Assembly (NCBI RefSeq): GCF_900105735.1 | Contig: NZ_LT629793.1 | Location: forward strand, 2,728,001-2,792,000 | Direction: 5' to 3' | Source of the DNA: Pseudomonas yamanorum | GTDB lineage: Bacteria; Pseudomonadota; Gammaproteobacteria; Pseudomonadales; Pseudomonadaceae | DNA length: 64,000 bases | Shown here: piece by piece, positions 1 to 7,600 of the stretch | How positions within the stretch are numbered: position 1 is the first letter of the stretch | How the letters are laid out: each line of letters opens with the position of its first letter | The notes under the pieces: generated by a model | The model's database searches: none | What the model was told of the DNA's origin: nothing | What the model saw: only the letters and a program-made list of their open reading frames with translations | Program-made: the position numbers and the translations under genes

Positions 1-761
1 TCGATCAACAAGCCGACCGGGGTGGTGTCGAACAGACCCATTTCGGCGGTGTTGGCATGCTGCGGCAGAAAGGTCGGGCCCCAGGGGTATTCGAGGTTTT
101 CCGGGCCGGCCGCGGCGTATTCCCATTCGGCTTCGGTGGGCAGGCGGAAGGCCTGGCCACTGGCTGCGCTGAGCCAGGCGGCGTAGGCGTCGGCGTCTTC
201 GGCGGTGATGCCGTACACCGGGTGATTGGCGCGCGCGTTGGGATATTGGCCGAACGCCCAGCTTTCGGGAATCCGCGCCTGGCCCGAGGCTTCGAGGAAG
301 GCGCGGTATTCGAGGTTGCTCACCGGGTATTTGCCAATGGCGTAGGGTTGCAGGTGTACCGGATGTCGCGGTACTTCCTTGGCGATCCAGTCTCGGTCCA
401 GGCCGAGACCCTGCAGGTCGTGCATGACTTGATCCACCGCCGATTCTGGCAGGCCGATTTCGACCTGGCCGCCACTGATGTGAATCATTGCCGGATTGAG
501 CACGTCGAGCCGTGGGTCCATGGTCAGGGCCAGCAGTTGGGCGGCGGCATAGCGCCAGGCCAGTGGCGAGACCGGGTTTTCCACGCGTTCAGCCAACTGT
601 TCGATGGACTCTTCCGAGACCTGGCGCCAGGCGGCCAGGGGCAGCTTCAGGTTAAGCGCGTCCTGGAAGTGCTCAGGCAGGCCCATCAAAAATCGGTCGG
701 TCATCTCGGCGGTCAGGGGGCCGTCGAACACCGGCCAATGGTTGAAACCCTTGGAAGTCAT
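1..761 (-). CDS. Formylglycine-generating-enzyme-like (SUMF1) protein, truncated by the window edge
   Basis: An open frame starts at ATG 761 and runs off the left edge; 253 codons are visible. The C-terminal half carries the FGE/SUMF1 signature: IGKYPVSNLEYRAF, then RLPTEAEWEYAA, then EYPWGP. The N-terminal ~120 residues look like a non-catalytic helical extension. Family members either oxidise a sulfatase cysteine to formylglycine or act in small-molecule pathways as oxidases (EgtB-like, ToxD-like). It lies 64 bp downstream of the methyltransferase on the same strand, so they are probably co-transcribed. Methyltransferase plus SUMF1 protein recalls ToxA and ToxD of toxoflavin clusters; this is an inference, because the remaining tox genes would lie outside the window. 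The C-terminal active-site cysteines are not visible. Confidence 0.8.
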   Translation of the reverse strand, partial: MTSKGFNHWPVFDGPLTAEMTDRFLMGLPEHFQDALNLKLPLAAWRQVSEESIEQLAERVENPVSPLAWRYAAAQLLALTMDPRLDVLNPAMIHISGGQVEIGLPESAVDQVMHDLQGLGLDRDWIAKEVPRHPVHLQPYAIGKYPVSNLEYRAFLEASGQARIPESWAFGQYPNARANHPVYGITAEDADAYAAWLSAASGQAFRLPTEAEWEYAAAGPENLEYPWGPTFLPQHANTAEMGLFDTTPVGLLI

Positions 762-825
762 AACGCTTGGTTTCCTGCTGCTGTAAAGAAAAGGCACGCG
801 CACCCAGGTGCCGCGTGCCCGGCTT

Positions 826-1572
826 TCATAGGGTGCAGATCAGCCCGGTTTGCAGGCAGTTGCGCTCGAAATCATCCCAATAGCCTTTAGGATGTTTGGC
901 CCGCTCGGCTTCGGAGATGAGGGGTTTTTGCCATTGCAGACGCGAGAAGCCGGCCTTCATGATCGCCAGTTCATAACGCTCACGGCTCCAGCGATGAAAG
1001 GTAAAGGCGCTGGGTGGCTGGGTGACGAATTCAGCGTGGTGGCGAAAGCCGCCTTCGTGGGCTTCTTCGGTCAGCACATGCACGCCGTACTTGGTGAAGT
1101 TGCCGCGTTGCAGTTGGAACGTCGGCTCCACGGTGTAGGCCACGACGCGGCCGCCAGGGGCGAGATTCTTGGCCACCACTTGGAACATCTTGTCCAGTTT
1201 TGCCGGCGAGTCGGCGTAGTTGAACAGCCAGGCGGCGGTCACCAGGTCGAATTTGCCGAGGATGCCCAGGTCGCAGATATCGCTGACGTGGAACTCGATC
1301 GCTTCCTGGTTACGCGCCGATTCCTTGCGAGCCAGGTCAATCATCGAGGCGGAAATATCCACCCCGACCACTTTGCTTGCGCCCTGGCGATACAACTCAC
1401 GACCAAAGAAGCCGAAGCCGCAGGCCAGGTCCAGTACGGATTTGCCTTTGACATCACCGACCATATGGAAAAACGTCGCGGTTTCTACTGAGCGCTGGGA
1501 AGCCGTGTCCGTGAACGCCTCGAAGCGTTCGCCAATGGCGTCATACGTAGCAGTTGCAGATTGGTTAGTCAT
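826..1572 (-). CDS. Class I SAM-dependent methyltransferase (ToxA-like?)
   Basis: 248 residues. Motif I is VLDLACGFGFFGREL (about residues 46-60), followed by VVGVDISASMI at the end of beta-2, a post-I acidic region (VSDICDLG) and LAPGGRVV as motif III. This is a complete small-molecule methyltransferase fold of usual length. It begins at ATG 1572 and is followed by the SUMF1-like gene; a YdcZ-type transporter precedes it on the same strand, 91 bp upstream. The trio could be modification, oxidation and export steps of one small metabolite. The size and the SUMF1 neighbour suggest ToxA of the toxoflavin pathway, but I cannot confirm the substrate. Confidence 0.85.
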   Translation of the reverse strand: MTNQSATATYDAIGERFEAFTDTASQRSVETATFFHMVGDVKGKSVLDLACGFGFFGRELYRQGASKVVGVDISASMIDLARKESARNQEAIEFHVSDICDLGILGKFDLVTAAWLFNYADSPAKLDKMFQVVAKNLAPGGRVVAYTVEPTFQLQRGNFTKYGVHVLTEEAHEGGFRHHAEFVTQPPSAFTFHRWSRERYELAIMKAGFSRLQWQKPLISEAERAKHPKGYWDDFERNCLQTGLICTL

Positions 1573-1663
1573 TGCCTCACCTTTTTAAAAATAATAGCTG
1601 TCGTCAATCCCTGACTCGGGAACATGAAGAAGTCTTCTGTTTCGGTGACCCCGTCGTTTGCTT

Positions 1664-2110
1664 TCAAGTGCGCGTAGTAATAAGAAAACCTCCAATGACG
1701 ACGATTACGCCGACCAGTTTATTAATATTAAGAGACTGCTTGGGAAAGCCGATCAGGCCAAAATAGTCAATCGCGATTGAAACGATAAGCTGGCCGACCA
1801 ATACCGCCATGATGAAGTTCAGCGCGCCGAGCCGGGGGGCCATCAATAAGGCGACGGTGATGTAAAACACACCCGCGACACCGCCCATCCAAATCCACCA
1901 CGGACCTTCTTGTACCGCCGACAAGTTCGGACGGGGTGCTTTTACAACAATGATGACAACGATGAGAACGACCAGGCTGACCAACAAGGAAACTGCGGTT
2001 GCCCACAAAGGGTGGCCCAGGAGACTGCCTAATTTTGCGTTAGTCCCGGCTTGCAAGGGCACTGCGAAGCCGGCGAATAAGCTGAGCAGGACAAACATCA
2101 GTAAGGTCAT
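1664..2110 (-). CDS. DMT-superfamily (YdcZ/DUF606) transporter
   Basis: 148 residues with five hydrophobic segments. The protein is short, as expected for the half-size DUF606/YdcZ group of drug/metabolite transporters that work as dimers. The segment WWIWMGGVAGVFYI and the closing LVGVIVVIGGFLI are typical. ATG 2110 was chosen because it begins directly with the first membrane helix and has AGGAAA about 11 bases upstream; a longer frame back to 2197 lacks family-like sequence. Same strand as the methyltransferase, so an exporter role for that pathway's product is plausible but unproven. Confidence 0.75.
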   Translation of the reverse strand: MTLLMFVLLSLFAGFAVPLQAGTNAKLGSLLGHPLWATAVSLLVSLVVLIVVIIVVKAPRPNLSAVQEGPWWIWMGGVAGVFYITVALLMAPRLGALNFIMAVLVGQLIVSIAIDYFGLIGFPKQSLNINKLVGVIVVIGGFLITTRT

Positions 2111-2420
2111 GGAGTGTACTTTCCTTTTTTTTGAAGTTTTACGGTGATCGGTTTGTCGGCGCCAATTCTTTGTTTTGATGAGTTGTATTCGTCGCACTGA
2201 TCAGCCGGAAATTTCTGCGGATGACCTCCACATTCGAATCGGGCACAGCGTTCAGCTGTCGCACTGAACATTGCAGCCCATTTGAAAAAAATGGAAATCC
2301 TTGATTCCCGTCTATCCTGAATCCAGCACTGCGACACCAAACCACACCGCTCCTTTTTACTTATCCCCCCCGATCAGGCTAAATACCCACCTGATCGCTT
2401 AACCCTACGGATTGTCCGCC
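2111..2420. promoter_or_regulatory. Gene-free divergent region with an inverted repeat before the copper genes
   Basis: About 310 bp separate the minus-strand transporter from the plus-strand copper operon. No credible gene is seen; the short frames here lack family features. Positions 2371-2378 (CGATCAGG) and 2390-2397 (CCTGATCG) form a perfect 8-bp inverted repeat with an 11-base spacer, ending 23 bp before the first copper-operon start codon. This could be an operator or the promoter-proximal site of a metal regulator; the regulator is not identified. Confidence 0.4.
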
Positions 2421-2816
2421 ATGGCCCGTCAACGCTTTGCATTTGCCTGGATCGCCTGCTTTGCAGTGCTGTTCAATGCGTTTGCCATGCCGATGGCCGG
2501 GGCGATGCAGCGTTCGAACAATGCCCTCGACCAACTGCTCTGGGGCAGTTTCTGCTCCTCCAATGGCACGAAACTGACAGCCATTGCCCTGGGCAAGCTG
2601 GAGATTCCGGCGCCGCAGCAGGACGATCACTCCACCATGCAGCATTGCTGGTGTTGCTCGGGCTCGGCGCCTCTGGTCGCGCTGCCCGGGCACACACCAA
2701 GCCTGTTCTTTGCTCGTTTCGACGCGGTGCAAGACTTGCCACCGCCGTCATTGCAATCCCCCACCCCGCGCCAGCAATGGCCGAGCCTTAACCCCCGCGC
2801 GTCTCCAACGGTCTGA
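2421..2816 (+). CDS. DUF2946 family protein, copper-cluster associated
   Basis: 131 residues. An N-terminal signal/anchor (RFAFAWIACFAVLFNAFAMP) is followed by a central DDHSTMQHCWCCSGSAP segment with His, Met and Cys residues able to bind copper, and a proline-rich tail. DUF2946 proteins are small envelope proteins usually found beside TonB copper receptors and PCu(A)C chaperones, as here. ATG 2421 is preferred to a TTG nine bases upstream. First gene of a presumed five-gene copper operon; the molecular role is not established. Confidence 0.75.
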   Translation: MARQRFAFAWIACFAVLFNAFAMPMAGAMQRSNNALDQLLWGSFCSSNGTKLTAIALGKLEIPAPQQDDHSTMQHCWCCSGSAPLVALPGHTPSLFFARFDAVQDLPPPSLQSPTPRQQWPSLNPRASPTV

Positions 2817-2862
2817 TTTCTTCGCAAGTGAACTGCGTTTAGAACCGTTCTGGAGAACTGCC

Positions 2863-3345
2863 ATGCTCAAATCTTCCCTGCTTCTGGCTGCGTTGTTGCT
2901 GCCGGTGTGTGCTGCTGCCAATGCCGAAGACTTCAAGGTCGGCGAACTGGTGGTCAGCGAACCCTGGTCCCAGGAACTGCCGCCCAACGCGCCAACCGTC
3001 GCGGCGTATTTCGTGATTCATAACCAGGGCGAAAACGCTGACCGGCTGCTCAGCGTCGACACGCCCGTGGCCGCCAAGGCCGAGCTGCATGAGCATGTGA
3101 TGCAGGGCGATCTGATGAAGATGCAGCAGGTGACCAGCGTCGCGGTGCCGGCCAAAGGCGACCTGACGTTCGCCCCCATGGCCTACCACGTGATGCTGCT
3201 GGACCTGAAGGACCGTAGCGCATTGCGTGACGGCCAGCATTTCCCGCTGACCCTGAATTTTGAAAAGGCCGGGCCGGTGAAGGTGGAAGTGTCGGTGCAG
3301 AAGCAACCGCCCATGGCCGGCCACGAGCACATGCACGCCCAATAG
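2863..3345 (+). CDS. Periplasmic copper chaperone, PCu(A)C family
   Basis: 160 residues with a signal peptide (LLLAALLLPVCAAANA) and the single PCu(A)C domain. The Cu(I)-binding Met/His set is visible: AELHEHVMQGDLMKMQQ around residues 68-84 and MAYHVMLLDLK near residue 106. The C-terminus ends in a further Met/His tail (MAGHEHMHAQ). PCu(A)C proteins carry Cu(I) in the periplasm, often for cytochrome oxidase assembly. It lies between two DUF2946 genes and upstream of the OprC receptor, so here it probably receives newly imported copper. Confidence 0.9.
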   Translation: MLKSSLLLAALLLPVCAAANAEDFKVGELVVSEPWSQELPPNAPTVAAYFVIHNQGENADRLLSVDTPVAAKAELHEHVMQGDLMKMQQVTSVAVPAKGDLTFAPMAYHVMLLDLKDRSALRDGQHFPLTLNFEKAGPVKVEVSVQKQPPMAGHEHMHAQ

Positions 3346-3355
3346 ATAACGCTTG

Positions 3356-3781
3356 ATGGGCGCCCCACGCGCCAGGTTGTCCCCGCACCGCCGTAAGCCT
3401 GTGAGCCTTATGCGCGGAAGCTGGATCAGCCTGTTCGCCATGCTGATGATCTTTATCGGTCCGCTGATTTCCCAAGCGATGCCGATGGATCATCACGCCG
3501 GTATGTCCATGGAAATGTCCATGGACGCGCCGAGCTGCCATGGCGACGCATCGCCTGCGACCGACCACAACAAGGCCCCCGACGAACACCACGTGCTCTG
3601 GGAAAAGTGCGGCTATTGCAGCCTGCTTTTCAGTTGCCCGGCGCTGCCGGGCAGTGTGTCGTTTGTCACCCTTGGCAGCCCGCCACCCGCCAATGCCCTC
3701 ACCCCCGCCCCACGCCTGGGGCATGCCCGGCAAACCGTGTTCCCCGGTGCCCGCAGCCGCGCCCCGCCCATCATCGCGTAA
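3356..3781 (+). CDS. Second DUF2946 family protein, His/Met-rich
   Basis: 141 residues. After a signal/anchor segment (WISLFAMLMIFIGPLISQ) comes a strongly Met/His-rich stretch (MPMDHHAGMSMEMSMD), further His residues and a CGYC pair. These are soft-metal ligands consistent with periplasmic Cu(I) binding. It starts 10 bp after the PCu(A)C gene, so the two are probably translated from one mRNA. ATG 3356 overlaps an alternative TTG at 3353; a later ATG at 3410 would remove the basic N-terminus and give a more typical signal peptide, so the start is uncertain. Confidence 0.75.
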   Translation: MGAPRARLSPHRRKPVSLMRGSWISLFAMLMIFIGPLISQAMPMDHHAGMSMEMSMDAPSCHGDASPATDHNKAPDEHHVLWEKCGYCSLLFSCPALPGSVSFVTLGSPPPANALTPAPRLGHARQTVFPGARSRAPPIIA

Positions 3782-3862
3782 GCACTTCACACCGTTACTT
3801 CACCCCGGCCGACTTTAGACAGACAGCCGCAGGCTGCTGGCCGTGTTGTTTACGAATGACTG

Positions 3863-5947
3863 ATGGAATTTTTCATGTCCAGGTTTTCTGCTGACACCCG
3901 TTTGGGATGTACTCCCGTGTTCGCCGTTCTGTGTGGCGCGCTGCTGGTTCCACAGGTCCACGCCGACGAGCATGCCGACCAGAACGAACTGAGCCCGACG
4001 GTGATCACCGCCATTGCCCCAAGCTCACCACTGACCGTCGTCACCAACCCAAAAGACCCGCGCCAACCGGTACCCGCCAGCGACGGCGGCGACTACCTCA
4101 AGACCATCCCCGGCTTCGCCCTGGTGCGCAACGGCGGCACCAACGGTGACCCGGTGCTGCGGGGCATGTTCGGCTCACGCCTGAACATCCTCACCAACGG
4201 CAGCATGATGCTCGGCGCCTGCCCCGGCCGGATGGACGCCCCCACCTCCTATATCTCGCCGGAAACCTACGACAAGCTGACGGTCATCAAAGGCCCGCAA
4301 ACCGTGCTCTGGGGGCCGGGTGCTTCGGCGGGCACGATCCTGTTCGAACGCGAGCCCGAGCAATTCGGCGAGTTGGGCACGCGGGTCAACGCCAGCATCC
4401 TGGCGGGCTCCAACGGGCGTTTCGACAAAGTCGTCGACGCAGCAGCCGGCGGGCCGCTGGGTTATGTGCGGGTGATAGGCAACCAGGCCCACGCCGATGA
4501 CTACAAGGACGGCAACAACGACACCGTCGCCTCGCGCTACGACAAGTGGAACGGCGACGTGGCCGTGGGCTGGACCCCGGACGCCGACACCCTGCTGGAA
4601 CTCACCGCTGGCCGTGGCGACGGCGAAGCCCGTTACGCCGGACGTGGAATGGATGGCTCGCAGTTTTTGCGCGAAAGCCTCGGGTTGCGATTCGAGAAGT
4701 CGAATATCGGCGAAGTGCTGGATAAGGTCGAAGCGCAGGTCTACTACAACTACGCCGATCATGTGATGGACAACTACACCCTGCGCGTCCCTTCGGGCAC
4801 CGGGATGATGGCCGGCCCCATGGCGTCCAACGTCGACCGCCGCACCCTCGGCGCACGCATCAAGGCCACCTGGCGTTGGGCCGATGTGCAGTTGATCAGC
4901 GGCCTTGATGCGCAAACCAACGAGCACCGCCAACGCAGCGCCATGGGCGTCGACACCTACAAAGACCTGCCCCGCACCAAGGACGCCAACTTCCACAACT
5001 ACGGCGTATTCGGCGAACTGACCTGGTACGCCGCCGACCGCGACCGCCTGATCACTGGCGCTCGTGTGGACCGAGCCTCGGCCAAGGATTTCCGGCAAAC
5101 CATCAGCTCCGGGATGATGAGCAGCCCCAACCCCACCGCCGGCAACACCCGCGCCGATACACTGCCGTCGGGCTTTGTGCGCTACGAGCACGACCTGGCC
5201 GACAGCCCGACCACCCTGTACGCCGGCCTAGGACACTCCGAACGTTTCCCGGACTACTGGGAGCTGTTTTCCCCCAACACTGGGGCGGTCGGTTCAGTGA
5301 ATGCCTTTGATGGTGTGAAGCCCGAGAAAACCACCCAGCTGGATTTCGGCCTGCAATACAAATCCGCAGACCTTGACGCCTGGGCCTCGGGCTACGTCGG
5401 CCAGGTACGCGACTTCATCCTGTTCGACTACCGGCCGGGAATGATGGGCACCACTTCCCAGGCGCGCAACGTCGACGCACGAATCATGGGCGGCGAGCTG
5501 GGGGCGGCGTACAAGCTGACCGCCAACTGGAAAGCCGATGCCACCTTCGCCTACGCCTGGGGCAAGAACAGCAGCGACGGCAAACCGCTGCCGCAAATCC
5601 CGCCGCTGGATGCGCGCTTCGGGCTGACCTACAGCCAGGACGACTGGAGTGCCGGTGCTTTGTGGCGGGTGGTCGCGGCGCAAAACCGCATCGACCAGAA
5701 CAAGGGCAACGTGGTCGGTAAGGACTTCGACAAGAGCTCGGGCTTTGGCGTGTTCTCGCTGAACGCGGCGTATCGCATCAACAAAAACTTCAAGGTCAGC
5801 ACGGGCGTCGACAACCTGTTCGGCAAGGCGTACGCCGAGCACCTGAACCTGGCCGGCAACGCCGGGTTCGGCTACCCGGCCAATGACCCGCAAGCCATCA
5901 AGGAACCGGGGCGTACGCTCTGGACCAAGGTGGACATGAGCTTCTAA
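3863..5947 (+). CDS. oprC: TonB-dependent copper receptor OprC
   Basis: 694 residues, close to P. aeruginosa OprC. Plug domain: SDGGDYLKTIPGFALVRNGG and the LRGMFGSRLNILTNG region; the barrel ends in an aromatic terminal strand (TLWTKVDMSF). The copper-site residues of OprC are present: CPGRM at Cys120/Met124 and HVM at His300/Met302. The Cys-to-His spacing of 180 equals that of P. aeruginosa OprC (C143/M147, H323/M325, as I recall). It takes copper through the outer membrane using TonB energy. ATG 3863 is used; ATG 3875 (MSRFS) is an alternative. Flanked by copper chaperone genes and the PepSY protein. Confidence 0.92.
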   Translation: MEFFMSRFSADTRLGCTPVFAVLCGALLVPQVHADEHADQNELSPTVITAIAPSSPLTVVTNPKDPRQPVPASDGGDYLKTIPGFALVRNGGTNGDPVLRGMFGSRLNILTNGSMMLGACPGRMDAPTSYISPETYDKLTVIKGPQTVLWGPGASAGTILFEREPEQFGELGTRVNASILAGSNGRFDKVVDAAAGGPLGYVRVIGNQAHADDYKDGNNDTVASRYDKWNGDVAVGWTPDADTLLELTAGRGDGEARYAGRGMDGSQFLRESLGLRFEKSNIGEVLDKVEAQVYYNYADHVMDNYTLRVPSGTGMMAGPMASNVDRRTLGARIKATWRWADVQLISGLDAQTNEHRQRSAMGVDTYKDLPRTKDANFHNYGVFGELTWYAADRDRLITGARVDRASAKDFRQTISSGMMSSPNPTAGNTRADTLPSGFVRYEHDLADSPTTLYAGLGHSERFPDYWELFSPNTGAVGSVNAFDGVKPEKTTQLDFGLQYKSADLDAWASGYVGQVRDFILFDYRPGMMGTTSQARNVDARIMGGELGAAYKLTANWKADATFAYAWGKNSSDGKPLPQIPPLDARFGLTYSQDDWSAGALWRVVAAQNRIDQNKGNVVGKDFDKSSGFGVFSLNAAYRINKNFKVSTGVDNLFGKAYAEHLNLAGNAGFGYPANDPQAIKEPGRTLWTKVDMSF

Positions 5948-5950
5948 GAG

Positions 5951-6020
5951 CATCGCAGGCAAGCCAGCTCCCACAGTGGAAATGCATTCCCCTGTGGGAG
6001 CCGGCCTGCTCGCGATGGCG
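5951..6020. repeat. REP doublet (mixed arms)
   Basis: Two REP sequences in opposite orientation between oprC and the PepSY gene. The left arm is of the GCAGGCAAGCCAGCTCCCAC type, the right arm of the GTGGGAGCCGGCCTGCTCGC type. They are separated by about 18 bases and can fold into one long hairpin. The two arms belong to different subtypes. Confidence 0.9.
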
Positions 6021-6065
6021 TCCTCGATAACACAAAAAATCCAAGCCTTTGCGGAGCACACCCTG

Positions 6066-7448
6066 ATGAACCCACCCAAGATTTCCTTCTACAACCTGGC
6101 CTGGCGTTGGCATTTCTACGCCGGGCTGTTTGTTGCGCCATTCATGGTGCTGCTGGCCCTGACCGGCATCATCTACTTGTTCAAGCCTCAGCTCGACCCG
6201 CTGATGTACGGCAACCTGCTGACGGTGCAAAGCGCCGAACACGCACTGAGTGCCGACGAGCAACTGCAACGCGCCCAGGCCGCGTATCCCCAAGGCAAGA
6301 TCAGCAAATACCTGCCGCCTGCCGACACCACCAGCAGCGCGCAATTCGTGATGCGTAACGACGGGCACGAAGTGACTGTATTCGTCGACCCGTATAGCGG
6401 CACCGTGCTCGGTGAACAGGATTCCAAATACAATCTGCAAGCCATAGCACGTGCGCTGCATGGTGAGTTGATGATCGGCACCGTCGGCGATCGCCTGGTG
6501 GAACTGGCTGCCGGCTGGGGCGTGATGCTGGTGATCTCGGGCCTGTACTTGTGGTGGCCGCGAAACAAGTCGGCAGCGGGCATTTTGTGGCCACGGCTGG
6601 GCAGCCGTGGCCGGCTGTTCTGGCGGGACTTGCACGCAGTCGCCGGCTTCTGGGGCGCGGCGTTCCTGCTGATGATGCTGCTCAGCGGCATGACCTGGAC
6701 CGGCTTCTGGGGCAAGCAATATGCCGAACTGTGGAATAAATTCCCGGCGGCGATGTGGAACAACGTACCGCAGTCCGACCAGCAGGCCCGCAGCCTCAAC
6801 ACCGCGAGCCAACAGACCGTGCCGTGGGCCATGGAAAACACGCCGATGCCGATGTCTGGCGAGCATGCCGAGCACATGAAGCACGCCGGCATGAGCCAGG
6901 GCCCGGCAGCCCCGAGTATCCGCCTGCAACAGGTGGTCGACCTCGCCAACTCACGCAAGGTCGAGCCCGGCTACAGCGTCACCTTCCCCACCACCGCCGA
7001 AGGCGTGTTCACCCTCGCGGTGTTCGCCAATGACCCGCGCAATGACGCGACCCTGCATGTGGATCAATACACCGGCAAGGTCCTGGCCGATGTGCGCTGG
7101 GAGCACTACAACACCGTGGCGCGGGTTACCGAGTCCGGCGTGATGCTGCACGAAGGCAAGATGTTTGGCGTGGTCAATCAGATCATCGTGCTGCTGATTT
7201 GCCTGATGATCCTGCTCAGTGCCATCAGCGGTGTGGTGATCTGGTGGAAGCGCCGGCCGCAGGGTGGGCTGGGGGTTCCACCGCTGCGCCATGACCTGCC
7301 GAAATGGAAAACCGCGATGGTGATCATGCTCGGGCTGGCGATTGTCTTTCCGCTGGTGGGCGCCTCATTGATCGTGGTCTGGGCGTTGGATCGCCTGGTG
7401 CTTTCACGTCTGTTTGGCCAACGTGAATCTGCTTCAGGTTCAGCGTGA
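6066..7448 (+). CDS. PepSY-associated membrane protein with Met/His-rich periplasmic loop
   Basis: 460 residues. N-terminal RWHFYAGLFVAPFMVLLALT membrane helix followed by a PepSY region, helices near residues 140, 200 and 375, and a last pair near 420-450. PepSY_TM proteins (PiuB-like) sit in the inner membrane beside TonB receptors and are suspected metal reductases. Residues about 257-280 hold a copper-type loop: MPMSGEHAEHMKHAGMSQG. Start ATG 6066 follows GGAG; an upstream in-frame start would lie inside REP DNA and is rejected. Likely last gene of the copper cluster, perhaps reducing Cu(II) or handing it on. Confidence 0.82.
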   Translation: MNPPKISFYNLAWRWHFYAGLFVAPFMVLLALTGIIYLFKPQLDPLMYGNLLTVQSAEHALSADEQLQRAQAAYPQGKISKYLPPADTTSSAQFVMRNDGHEVTVFVDPYSGTVLGEQDSKYNLQAIARALHGELMIGTVGDRLVELAAGWGVMLVISGLYLWWPRNKSAAGILWPRLGSRGRLFWRDLHAVAGFWGAAFLLMMLLSGMTWTGFWGKQYAELWNKFPAAMWNNVPQSDQQARSLNTASQQTVPWAMENTPMPMSGEHAEHMKHAGMSQGPAAPSIRLQQVVDLANSRKVEPGYSVTFPTTAEGVFTLAVFANDPRNDATLHVDQYTGKVLADVRWEHYNTVARVTESGVMLHEGKMFGVVNQIIVLLICLMILLSAISGVVIWWKRRPQGGLGVPPLRHDLPKWKTAMVIMLGLAIVFPLVGASLIVVWALDRLVLSRLFGQRESASGSA

Positions 7449-7514
7449 AACAGACGAGATGCCCTGCCTAGAGGCGTTATGTAGTCTTACGCGGGCTTTC
7501 GCCCACGCCGCACA

Positions 7515-7535
7515 AAGTGTTATGTTGTAACACTT
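7515..7535. promoter_or_regulatory. Zur-like zinc-uptake operator
   Basis: A perfect 21-bp palindrome: AAGTGTTA, spacer TGTTG, TAACACTT. Its core TGTTA-N5-TAACA has the same arms and spacing as the gammaproteobacterial Zur box (TGTTA-TAWTA-TAACA). It lies 65 bp before the TonB receptor start, a sensible repressor position. Confidence 0.72.
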
Positions 7536-7600
7536 AATGCGTTCCCCCACTCGCCGCGCCCAGCGGCGAGTACCGCCTCGAAGAAGCGATTTATCGTCCG

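Noticed and set aside
57..890. Plus-strand 277-codon frame at the left edge
   Set aside because: Antisense shadow of the SUMF1-like gene, which reads off the window edge and has clear RLPTEAEWEYAA and YPWG motifs.
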